From: Palsa-506 sp050013415
GTDB lineage: Bacteria; Actinomycetota; Actinomycetes; Streptosporangiales; Streptosporangiaceae
Length of the DNA: 5,256 bases
Direction: 5' to 3'
Assembly (NCBI GenBank): GCA_050013415.1
Contig: JBEKFH010000340.1
Span: 1 to 5,256, forward strand
Shown piece by piece: positions 1 through 4,340 of this stretch; position 1 is the first letter of the stretch, and every line of letters starts with the position of its first letter. A program made the translations under genes and the position numbers. Below the pieces are notes generated by a model. That model made no database searches. It was not told where the DNA came from and saw only the letters and a list, made by a program, of their open reading frames with translations.

Positions 1-327
1 GCGCCCCGTGACACGCTCGCGGCCCGGCTGCGCACCCTGGTCAGCGCCGGGATCCTGGAGCGCAGGCAGTACTGCGAGCACCCGGCCCGGCATGAGTACC
101 GGCTGACCGATGCCGGGCGGGAACTGTATCCCGTCATCCTCACGCTGATGCGCTGGGGCGACCGGTATCTCGGCGACGACAGCGGGCCGCCGATGGTCCT
201 GGAGCACCACTGCGGTCACCGGCTGGTGGCCGAGGTCGTCTGCCAGGAATGCGGCGAGCCGGTCGACGCCAGGGACACCAGGCCGGTGAGCGTCACCGGC
301 CACCCGGGCCCCGTTACCGCTGCTTAG
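1..327 (+). CDS. HxlR-family winged-helix transcriptional regulator, C-terminal part
   Basis: The frame is open from the first base to the TAG at 325-327, giving 108 residues with the N-terminus cut off by the window edge. Residues 3-20 (RDTLAARLRTLVSAGILE) match the recognition helix and following turn of HxlR winged-helix proteins. Residues 30-57 (ARHEYRLTDAG, then the RWGDRYL helix) are the wing and dimerisation helix typical of the family. About 35-45 residues with the first helices and the usual N-terminal Cys are missing upstream. After the HxlR core there is a tail with H69-H70-C71-G-H73 and C81-x2-C84-G, which resembles a small metal-binding knuckle. Such tails occur in some actinobacterial HxlR proteins; metal binding here is inference. 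HxlR proteins are cytoplasmic DNA-binding dimers that often control an adjacent divergent gene, which would lie outside the window. The gene converges on the M20D gene, so that is not an obvious target. Family call is firm; ligand and target are unknown. Confidence 0.9.
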   Translation, partial: APRDTLAARLRTLVSAGILERRQYCEHPARHEYRLTDAGRELYPVILTLMRWGDRYLGDDSGPPMVLEHHCGHRLVAEVVCQECGEPVDARDTRPVSVTGHPGPVTAA

Positions 328-457
328 GCCGTCGCTACCGGATCGGCTCATCCGGCCGCCGGCGGTCTCATCCCGCCGCCGCCAGCCCGGGTCTACCCGG
401 CCGCCCGCCCGGCGCAACCCCGCTGCCGACCCGGCGCATCCCAGCTGCCGGCCCGGG
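328..457. other. Convergent intergenic gap with short inverted and direct repeats
   Basis: This 130-bp gap lies between two convergent stop codons (TAG at 325-327 on plus, TGA at 458-460 on minus), where a bidirectional terminator would be expected. It contains GGCGG (361-365) facing CCGCC (373-377) across 7 bases, and CCGGGT-CT-ACCCGG at 387-400. It also has a 13-bp direct repeat with one mismatch (422-434 and 444-456). No T-tract follows any hairpin, so a classical intrinsic terminator is not demonstrated. No convincing gene is seen here. Confidence 0.4.
387..400. terminator. Possible bidirectional terminator hairpin (weak)
   Basis: The palindrome CCGGGTCTACCCGG folds as a 5-bp GC stem with a TCTA tetraloop. 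It lies 60 bases past the HxlR stop and 58 bases past the M20D stop, so it could serve both convergent genes. There is no U-run on either side. The call rests only on position and symmetry. Confidence 0.25.
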
Positions 458-1807
458 TCAGAGCAGGCTGACTGCGCCCAGGTAGCCGGCCAGCATGGCG
501 GCCGCGACCTGTCCGACTGTGTCGTCGGACGGCAGGAACTCCGGATGATGCAACGGGAGCGGGCCGCCGGTGCCGAGGAAGAGCATCAGGGTAGGCGCGA
601 CGTCCGCGTAGCGGGCGAAGTCGTCGGCGCCGCAGGAGCGGAAGGACTCCTCGACGGCGAAGCCGGCCGCGCGCAGCCAGGGCCTGCTTGCGGCTGCCAG
701 CGCCTCGTCGTTGACCAGGGCCGGCTCCCCCTCGTCGATCGTCACAGTGCCCCGGCAGCCGTGCGCACGGCAGGTGTGCGCCACGATCTCCCGCAGCGCC
801 GCGTGCATGGCGGCGCGATCGGCCTGGTCCAGCGCCCGCAGGGTGCCCCGGGCGACGGCCGCCGGCGGGATGACATTCGGGGCCCGCCCGGCCTCGAGTG
901 CCCCGACCGAGACCACCGCCGCATGGGTGGGATCGGTGCGCCGGCTGACGATCTGCTGCACCGCGACCACCACCTGGCACAGCGCCAGCACCGGGTCGGC
1001 GACGAGGTGCGGGTATCCGGCATGCCCGCCGGTTCCATCCACCCGGATCTCGAAGTCGTCGCAGGCCGCATTCACGGTGCCGGCCGGCGCGGCGACGGTG
1101 CCCGCGGGCAGCTGATGCTGCAGGTGGACCGCGAGGACGGCACGCGGCCGCTGCGCCGCGAGCTCGCCGCCGGCCACGATGTCCCGCGCGCCGGAGGGAG
1201 TGGCCTCCTCGCGCGGCTGGAGCACGGCCAGCAGAGCGGCGGGCAACCCGTCCGGCATGGCGGCGGCCAGCCCGTCCGGCATGGCGGCGGGCAACCCGTC
1301 CGGCATGGCGGCGGCCAGCCCGTCCGGCATGGCGGCGGCCAGCCCGTCCGGCATGGCGGCGGCCAGCCCGGCAGGAAGCCCGGCCGACGGCCCGCCCGAC
1401 GGCCGCACGGCTGCTGCTGCCCGGCCGAGCGCGACGAGCGCCGCCAGGTGCACGTCGTGACCGCACGCGTGCATGGCGCCGGTGCGCGAGGCCCAGGGCG
1501 CGCCGGTCTGCTCCGGGATCGGCAGCGCGTCAAGCTCGGCCCGGATCGCGATGGATGGACCGTCCCGCGGGCCGATGCGGACGATCCGCCCAGTGCCGGC
1601 CACCACCGCCGCGTCGGCGGCGCCCAGTGCAGCGGCGACCCTGGCCGCCGTGCGGTGCTCCGACCCGGACAGCTCGGCGCCCGCGTGCAGTTCATGCCGC
1701 AGCAGGACCGCGCCGGCGAGCTCCCCGGCCAGCCCGGCGCGAAGCCCGGCGGCAAGGTTCGCCAGCTCGCCGCCCGGCGTCATGGCACCGGCCGGAGGCT
1801 TCGTCAC
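458..1807 (-). CDS. M20D-family metallo-amidohydrolase / peptidase
   Basis: The 449-residue product matches M20 subfamily D (HipO / IAA-amino-acid hydrolase / AbgB-like), cytoplasmic metal-dependent enzymes that cleave the amide bond of N-acyl amino acids; the substrate cannot be read here. Motifs in order: LLRHELHAGAELS (35-47); RAELDALPI (89-97); GAMHACGHDVH (110-120) with probable metal ligands C115 and H117; QPREE (197-201), whose Glu pair corresponds to the catalytic/ligand QPAEE; H228; lid-domain GGHAGYPH (260-267) and APNVIP (309-314); CGADDF (392-397); and HHPEF (420-424). All expected motifs are present, so it should be active. It is about 50 residues longer than usual because of Pro/Gly/Ala-rich sequence at 136-190 containing five copies of an eight-residue repeat just before QPREE. 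The start is GTG at 1807: an in-frame TGA lies at 1847-1849 with no start between, and no strong Shine-Dalgarno is visible. ATG at 1783 (residue 9) is an alternative. The GTG overlaps the stop of a 21-codon ORF. Confidence 0.9.
   Translation of the reverse strand: MTKPPAGAMTPGGELANLAAGLRAGLAGELAGAVLLRHELHAGAELSGSEHRTAARVAAALGAADAAVVAGTGRIVRIGPRDGPSIAIRAELDALPIPEQTGAPWASRTGAMHACGHDVHLAALVALGRAAAAVRPSGGPSAGLPAGLAAAMPDGLAAAMPDGLAAAMPDGLPAAMPDGLAAAMPDGLPAALLAVLQPREEATPSGARDIVAGGELAAQRPRAVLAVHLQHQLPAGTVAAPAGTVNAACDDFEIRVDGTGGHAGYPHLVADPVLALCQVVVAVQQIVSRRTDPTHAAVVSVGALEAGRAPNVIPPAAVARGTLRALDQADRAAMHAALREIVAHTCRAHGCRGTVTIDEGEPALVNDEALAAASRPWLRAAGFAVEESFRSCGADDFARYADVAPTLMLFLGTGGPLPLHHPEFLPSDDTVGQVAAAMLAGYLGAVSLL
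1247..1366. repeat. 24-bp tandem repeat, five copies, inside the M20D gene
   Basis: Five contiguous 24-bp units start at 1247, 1271, 1295, 1319 and 1343. A partial unit lies on the left (1236-1246). Units are identical except that the second ends in gggcaa where the others end in ggccag; the left partial copy also ends in gggcaa. The period is a multiple of three, so the M20D frame stays open, encoding (LAAAMPDG) with one LPAAMPDG at residues 148-187. The near-perfect identity suggests recent expansion by slippage or unequal recombination. Because the period preserves every frame, overlapping open frames on both strands here are shadows. Confidence 0.95.
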
Positions 1808-1869
1808 GGACGGCCAAGTAGCAGCAGCGACGCGGCGAGCGCGCCGTCAACGTCCTGCACAGCTTCCAT
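1804..1869 (-). CDS. Putative 21-residue leader peptide coupled to the M20D gene
   Basis: ATG at 1867-1869 opens a 21-codon frame (MEAVQDVDGALAASLLLLGRP) ending at TGA 1804-1806. This stop shares four bases (GTGA) with the GTG start of the M20D gene, the usual arrangement for stop-start translational coupling. There is no Shine-Dalgarno before the ATG, but TAACGT sits exactly six bases upstream, placing a predicted transcription start on the A of ATG (leaderless). The M20D GTG also lacks a good ribosome-binding site, which would make coupling useful. The peptide has no run of one amino acid that would suggest attenuation. Reality of the ORF is inference; it could be a chance frame in the 5' leader. 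Confidence 0.35.
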   Translation of the reverse strand: MEAVQDVDGALAASLLLLGRP

Positions 1870-1875
1870 GAACGG

Positions 1876-1881
1876 ACGTTA
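1876..1881 (-). promoter_or_regulatory. Candidate -10 element (TAACGT) for leader ORF / M20D
   Basis: On the minus strand TAACGT fits the actinomycete -10 pattern TAnnnT. Six bases (CCGTTC) separate it from ATG at 1869, so +1 would fall on the A of that codon. No recognisable -35 lies 16-19 bp upstream. The element is at the edge of a 35-bp direct-repeat copy (1880-1914). Confidence 0.35.
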
Positions 1882-1914
1882 CCCGAAGCCCGGCCTGCCC
1901 CGGGCCGGCGTCAG
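1880..1914. repeat. 35-bp GC-rich direct repeat, copy 1
   Basis: This copy differs from the one at 1953-1987 by a single base (T versus C at 1896). It contains an internal inverted repeat (1890-1896 and 1902-1908) with a gcccc loop; the variant base makes the last pair a G-U wobble on one strand and a mismatch on the other. It lies between the small acidic-protein gene and the M20D leader ORF. It may be a duplicated terminator or a small palindromic repeat element. Confidence 0.85.
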
Positions 1915-1952
1915 CCGTCCACAGAGTCGTCCGTGACCGGCTTGTGCAGGTG

Positions 1953-1987
1953 TACCCGAAGCCCGGCCCGCCCCGGGCCGGCGTCAG
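1953..1987. repeat. 35-bp GC-rich direct repeat, copy 2
   Basis: This second copy starts 73 bp to the right of the first copy's start. It overlaps the TGA stop (1984-1986) of the small acidic-protein gene. Its inverted repeat is perfect (7-bp arms, 5-base loop). The 38 bp between the copies (1915-1952) hold no gene that I can support. Confidence 0.85.
1963..1981 (-). terminator. Hairpin just after the small acidic-protein gene
   Basis: The arms CCGGCCC and GGGCCGG (1963-1969 and 1975-1981) pair perfectly across a five-base loop, starting three bases past the TGA at 1984-1986. Position and stability suit a GC-rich terminator or 3'-end stabiliser for the leftward transcript. No U-tract follows, so Rho-independent termination of the classical type is not shown. 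Copy 1 of the repeat provides a second, slightly weaker hairpin downstream. Confidence 0.4.
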
Positions 1988-2241
1988 TCCTCGCCGCGCT
2001 CGCGCAGCAGTTCACGGAACGCCTCGACCGCGCTGTCCTGGTCTGGCCCGAGATCCTCGGTGACCACGACGCTGGTGCCGGCCCAGTAGGCCCCGGCATA
2101 GTGGCCTGCGTCGTCGAGCTGCGCGAGCAGCGGGGCGTGCACGATCTTTATGTGGTCCTGTATGTCGTCCCACGGGACGCCCGGCGGTACCAGGCCGATC
2201 GCGGGCGAGTCGCTATCGTCGTACGCCAGGTCGTCGAGCAC
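1984..2241 (-). CDS. Small acidic protein of unknown function (85 aa)
   Basis: I do not recognise the family. The 85-residue product is rich in Asp/Glu: an acidic N-terminus (LDDLAYDDSD), a Pro-Gly turn (LVPPGVPWDD, 18-27), a central segment with aromatic residues (GHYAGAYWAGTSVVVTEDLG, 46-65), and a charged C-terminal helix (SAVEAFRELLRERGED, 70-85). There is no signal peptide, membrane segment or Cys motif, so it is probably cytoplasmic. Third codon positions are mostly G or C, supporting a real gene. The GTG start at 2241 is the only possible one: an in-frame TGA lies four codons upstream, and GGGAG sits six bases before the GTG as a ribosome-binding site. It lies 87 bp downstream of the STAS gene on the same strand, with a hairpin between and its own candidate promoter. 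No function is proposed. Confidence 0.7.
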   Translation of the reverse strand: MLDDLAYDDSDSPAIGLVPPGVPWDDIQDHIKIVHAPLLAQLDDAGHYAGAYWAGTSVVVTEDLGPDQDSAVEAFRELLRERGED

Positions 2242-2272
2242 TGGCCGCTCCCGTCATGCCGCTCATGGCGTC

Positions 2273-2278
2273 ACGATA
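2273..2278 (-). promoter_or_regulatory. Candidate -10 element (TATCGT) for the small acidic-protein gene
   Basis: On the minus strand TATCGT fits TAnnnT and predicts a start of transcription near 2266. That leaves a 25-base leader carrying the GGGAG ribosome-binding site before GTG 2241. An ATG falls exactly at the predicted +1 (2264-2266). It would open an out-of-frame ORF of 16 codons overlapping the gene start, so a leaderless micro-ORF is an alternative reading. The -35 region (CGACTC at 17 bp) is weak. Confidence 0.4.
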
Positions 2279-2300
2279 GGCGATCCGGCCAGCGGGAGTC

Positions 2301-2323
2301 GCGGTCCCGCCGGGCGGGGCCGC
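2301..2323 (-). terminator. Strong GC hairpin after the STAS gene
   Basis: Ten base pairs (2301-2310 with 2314-2323) close a three-base loop. On the plus strand one pair is a G-T wobble; on the leftward transcript it becomes an A-C mismatch. The hairpin begins five bases past the STAS stop codon (2329-2331) and ends before the candidate promoter of the next gene. This fits termination or 3'-end protection of the STAS transcript, though no U-tract is present. Confidence 0.45.
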
Positions 2324-2328
2324 GGGCC

Positions 2329-3153
2329 TCATGGCCGTGAGCTGGTCTGTGCGAGGGCCGCGAGAAACACCGGCGATAGGCGCGGGCCGGCGTCGGCGAC
2401 GGCCTGCTCGACCGTGTCATACACCTCGAACCAGGTTCGCAGCCCGGTGACAGCAAGGATCGTGAGCACGGCGGGCTGCGGCCCGGCCAGGGCAAAGCTG
2501 CCGCCCTGCCCGCAGATCAGCCTGCGATGCCTGACCAGCACGCCGAGGCTGGCGCAGTCAAGGAACGCGAGGTGCGTCAGGTCGACGACGGAGCGCGCCC
2601 GCGCCTGCCAGCGGAGGTGGCTGAGCTGCGTCTGCAGCACCGACGCGCCGATGAAATCCGGTTCGCCCCGCAGGCTCAGCACGGCGACCTCGTCACGATC
2701 GTGAATCAGCAGGCCGGCCACCCGCGGCGCGTCACGGCGCGGCAGGCCGGCGATGACCCGGATGGCGGCGGGCAGCACAGATGGCCCCGGCAATTCGGCC
2801 GGCCCCAGCGGCAGGGCCGGCCCGGAAGGGGCCAGCGGCAGTGCCGGGGCGATGACCACGGCCGGGGCGACGGCGGCGGCCGGGGCGATGACCACGGCTG
2901 GGGGGGCCGGGGCGGCTGGCTGGGCCGGTCCGGCCGGGGCGAAGGACGCGGCCAGCGGGATGACCGGGGAGGACGCCGCCGGATCGTCACCCGCCGCGGC
3001 TGACGCCGGGATCAGCTCGTGCCCGGCGTCACGCAACTTCGCCGACAGCAGGCTGACGGTCGCCGTGACCTCGCACTGCGCGGCGTCGCGGCGGAGCATG
3101 GTCCGCGGGTAGGCGGCAGCCACTGGAATCCGCTGATGGATGGGAGCTCTCAT
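2329..3153 (-). CDS. STAS-domain protein with long Ala/Pro linker (anti-sigma antagonist-like)
   Basis: The 274-residue product has a C-terminal STAS domain at about 148-253, the fold of SpoIIAA/RsbV anti-anti-sigma factors, which bind anti-sigma kinases and so free sigma factors. Its core reads VVDLTHLAFLDCASLGVLV (189-207). In SpoIIAA the site is D-S-S-G with the first Ser phosphorylated; here it is D199-C200-A201-S202, so the usual acceptor Ser is Cys. DCxG-type variants are known to me from actinobacterial STAS proteins. Residues 1-50 are of unrecognised origin, and 51-147 form a low-complexity Ala/Pro/Val linker containing AVVIAPA twice, 12 residues apart. Simple STAS antagonists are about 110 residues, so more than half of this protein is extra. 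Start ATG 3153 is supported by GAGGTG four bases upstream. No sigma factor or anti-sigma kinase is present nearby, so the partner is unknown. Whether it acts as a regulator or only a protein-binding module is inference. Confidence 0.85.
   Translation of the reverse strand: MRAPIHQRIPVAAAYPRTMLRRDAAQCEVTATVSLLSAKLRDAGHELIPASAAAGDDPAASSPVIPLAASFAPAGPAQPAAPAPPAVVIAPAAAVAPAVVIAPALPLAPSGPALPLGPAELPGPSVLPAAIRVIAGLPRRDAPRVAGLLIHDRDEVAVLSLRGEPDFIGASVLQTQLSHLRWQARARSVVDLTHLAFLDCASLGVLVRHRRLICGQGGSFALAGPQPAVLTILAVTGLRTWFEVYDTVEQAVADAGPRLSPVFLAALAQTSSRP
2843..2898. repeat. Imperfect 36-bp repeat in the STAS-gene linker
   Basis: An identical 20-bp block occurs at 2843-2862 and 2879-2898, 36 bp apart, inside a GC-rich low-complexity tract (about 2780-2960). 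A related shorter block (ccagcggcag) appears twice near 2805 and 2832. The period keeps the reading frame and encodes two copies of AVVIAPA in the Ala/Pro linker. It looks like internal linker expansion. Confidence 0.75.
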
Positions 3154-3158
3154 GTGTC

Positions 3159-3195
3159 ACCTCGGCTGACCACGAGGACAGGGCACCACCGAGGT
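3159..3195 (-). promoter_or_regulatory. Inverted repeat that could mask the STAS ribosome-binding site
   Basis: Perfect 7-bp arms ACCTCGG and CCGAGGT (3159-3165 and 3189-3195) are separated by 23 bases. On the leftward transcript the proximal arm CCGAGGU contains the GAGGUG ribosome-binding site four bases before the STAS AUG. A second CCUCG (3173-3177) can pair with the same site in a shorter hairpin with an 8-base loop. Two competing anti-ribosome-site segments suggest translational control, but this is structural inference only. Confidence 0.4.
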
Positions 3196-3260
3196 CCAGG
3201 GCAGCCGGAGTCGCCTTCTCAAGGACGCGTCATCGCGCTGAGTGCGATCTCCCACTACTG

Positions 3261-3289
3261 ACGCTACGCGCAATCCGCTCGGGCGACAA
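3261..3289 (-). promoter_or_regulatory. Candidate sigma-70-type promoter for the STAS gene
   Basis: On the minus strand TTGTCG (3284-3289) and TAGCGT (3261-3266) are separated by exactly 17 bp. They resemble the -35 TTGACA and actinomycete -10 TAnnnT. Predicted transcription start is near 3254, giving a leader of about 100 bases that includes the inverted repeat over the ribosome-binding site. Confidence 0.5.
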
Positions 3290-3384
3290 GGCCATTGCGT
3301 CACAGTCGGTACGCCGCCATATCGCGAGCGTGACGGCGGGCGGGCGCCGCGACAGCGGCGGCGGCGGAGTCCTGGCCGGGACTG

Positions 3385-3399
3385 GGTAGCTTGGCTACC
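3385..3399 (+). promoter_or_regulatory. Palindrome with embedded -10, abutting the MpaB-like start
   Basis: GGTAGC-TTG-GCTACC is a perfect 6-bp inverted repeat with a 3-base centre, ending one base before ATG 3400. Inside it TAGCTT (3387-3392) fits the TAnnnT -10 and lies seven bases from the ATG, the spacing expected for a leaderless transcript. The symmetry over the -10 would suit an operator; as RNA it would instead be a small hairpin only if transcription began upstream. The -35 is not recognisable. Confidence 0.4.
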
Positions 3400-4293
3400 A
3401 TGACTCCTGATTCGTACGCGGCGGCAACCGGGCTGGTCGAGCGCTCGGCGGCCGCCTACGTGTCCGGCGTCCCCGAGCGGCCGGCGGACGACGGGTTCTT
3501 CGGGCCGGGCAGCGTTACCTGGCGGATCAGCGCCGACCTGTCCGGGCCGGTGGCCGGCCTGCGGGCGCTGCACCTGCAGGCACTGCACCCGCTCGCGATG
3601 GCCGGTGTTGACCAGCACAGCGACTGGCGCCAGGATCCGGTCGGCAGGCTGGCCGCGACATCTGCGTACGTCACCATGGTCAGTTTCGGCGAGCGGGCAG
3701 TAGCCGAGCGGGCCGCCGCCCGGGTCCGCCGGATCCATGAGCGTGTCCGCGGCGTGGACGCGGTCACCGGGCGCCCGTATGCCGCGGGCGATCCCGCCCT
3801 GCTGCTCTGGGTGCACGTCGCCCTGGTCGACTCCGCGCTGGCCGCCCGCCAGGCGTTCGGGACCCCGCTGGCGGCCGGGGATGCGGACCGCTATGTCGCC
3901 GAGATGGTGGTCGCGGCCGAGCTTGTCGGCGTGCCGCGCAGCATGGTGCCCGCCAGCGTCGCCGGGCTCGGAGAGTACATCGCCTCGGTGCGGCCCGAGC
4001 TGCGCTGCACGCCGGCTGCCAGCGAGTCGATGGCGTACCTGCTCGACCCGCCCGGCCTGGACACCGACGTCGCCGAGATCTGGCAGGACGTCCGCGACGC
4101 CGCGATCGCGACCCTGCCGGACTGGGCGAGGGACATGTACGGCTACGCCGCGCCGCCGCCGCTGACGCCGGCCCGCCGGACGGAGATCCGGCAGGCGCTC
4201 GGCGTCCTCGACGCCGTCTACATGGGCGAGCCCGGCGTGCTGGAGGCACGGCAGCGGATCGCGCTGCGGCTGCGGATGGCACGGCCCGCGTGA
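3400..4293 (+). CDS. DUF2236 / MpaB-like putative heme oxygenase
   Basis: The 297-residue product matches the oxygenase MpaB / DUF2236 family, related to the catalytic domain of latex-clearing rubber oxygenase, a heme enzyme. Family features in order: FFGPGSVTWRISADLSGPVAGLRALHLQALHP in two blocks (33-48 and 54-64) with H58 and H63; a conserved WRQDPVGRL (76-84); ARVRRIHERVRG (107-118) with H113; and GRPYAAGDPALLLWVHVALVDS (124-145) with H139. Histidines in these blocks are the candidate heme ligands and acid-base residues, by family analogy. Length is normal. It has no signal peptide and is rich in Ala/Leu helices. The substrate is unknown; most bacterial members are uncharacterised. I prefer ATG 3400 over TTG 3391 because TAGCTT is placed for a leaderless start and overlaps the TTG. 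If transcription starts upstream, TTG 3391 (three more residues) with GGGA nine bases before it is possible. The gene is followed directly by an ABC1 kinase gene in the same direction. Confidence 0.85.
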   Translation: MTPDSYAAATGLVERSAAAYVSGVPERPADDGFFGPGSVTWRISADLSGPVAGLRALHLQALHPLAMAGVDQHSDWRQDPVGRLAATSAYVTMVSFGERAVAERAAARVRRIHERVRGVDAVTGRPYAAGDPALLLWVHVALVDSALAARQAFGTPLAAGDADRYVAEMVVAAELVGVPRSMVPASVAGLGEYIASVRPELRCTPAASESMAYLLDPPGLDTDVAEIWQDVRDAAIATLPDWARDMYGYAAPPPLTPARRTEIRQALGVLDAVYMGEPGVLEARQRIALRLRMARPA

Positions 4294-4340
4294 AGAGGCT
4301 GGTCGCGTGAAGAGGCTGGTCGCGTGAGGAGGCTGCTGGC
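4290..4340 (+). repeat. 17-bp tandem repeat forming a chain of GTGA start-stop overlaps
   Basis: The unit gtgaagaggctggtcgc occurs exactly at 4290-4306 and 4307-4323. A third, diverged copy (14 of 17 matching) at 4324-4340 is the first codons of the ABC1 kinase gene. The TGA of the MpaB-like gene (4291-4293) overlaps GTG 4290. That GTG opens a six-codon ORF (MKRLVA) ending at TGA 4308-4310, which overlaps GTG 4307. The second identical ORF ends at TGA 4325-4327, which overlaps the kinase start GTG 4324. Because 17 is not a multiple of three, each copy shifts the frame and creates a new link. Each unit also carries AAGAGG eight bases before the next GTG, a usable ribosome-binding site. The sequence facts are certain; whether the micro-ORFs are translated is inference. 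Confidence 0.9.

Larger units (their letters stand above)
3154..3399. other. Divergent control region between STAS and MpaB-like genes
   Basis: This 246-bp gap separates two divergent genes and has no supported ORF of its own. It holds a candidate leftward promoter (3261-3289), a possible structured leader for the STAS gene (3159-3195), and a palindrome with a candidate -10 directly before the rightward start (3385-3399). A weak extra rightward candidate, TTGCGT (3295-3300) with CATATC 17 bp later (3318-3323), was seen but has a poor -10. A GGCGG-rich tract (3334-3367) separates the two halves. Confidence 0.6.

Noticed and set aside
249..485. A 78-codon plus-strand frame across the HxlR/M20D junction
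   Set aside because: It overlaps the HxlR end out of frame, is Arg/Pro/Gly-rich and has no supporting features.
1236..1366. CRISPR-like array from regularly spaced repeats
   Set aside because: The units are contiguous with no spacers and stay in frame within a coding sequence. It is a coding tandem repeat.
393..1466. A 357-codon minus-strand frame overlapping the M20D gene
   Set aside because: It is an alternative frame of the same strand, Arg/Ala-rich and without domain signatures; the 458-1807 frame carries the enzyme motifs.
545..1936. A 463-codon plus-strand open frame opposite the M20D gene
   Set aside because: It is the antisense shadow of a gene with all M20D motifs. Its PVRHGGGQ repeat is only the 24-bp repeat read in another frame.
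1911..2099. A 62-codon minus-strand frame ending in copy 1 of the 35-bp repeat
   Set aside because: It overlaps the better supported 85-residue gene out of frame and has no ribosome-binding site or family resemblance. Its end is mentioned only as a possible duplication trace.
2150..3112. Several plus-strand open frames opposite the STAS and small acidic genes
   Set aside because: They are antisense, low-complexity and motif-free, while the minus-strand STAS frame has a recognisable domain and ribosome-binding site.
3391..3393. TTG as the start of the MpaB-like gene
   Set aside because: It overlaps the candidate -10 element and adds only three residues, while ATG 3400 fits a leaderless start. 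It is kept as an alternative in the gene entry because GGGA lies nine bases upstream.
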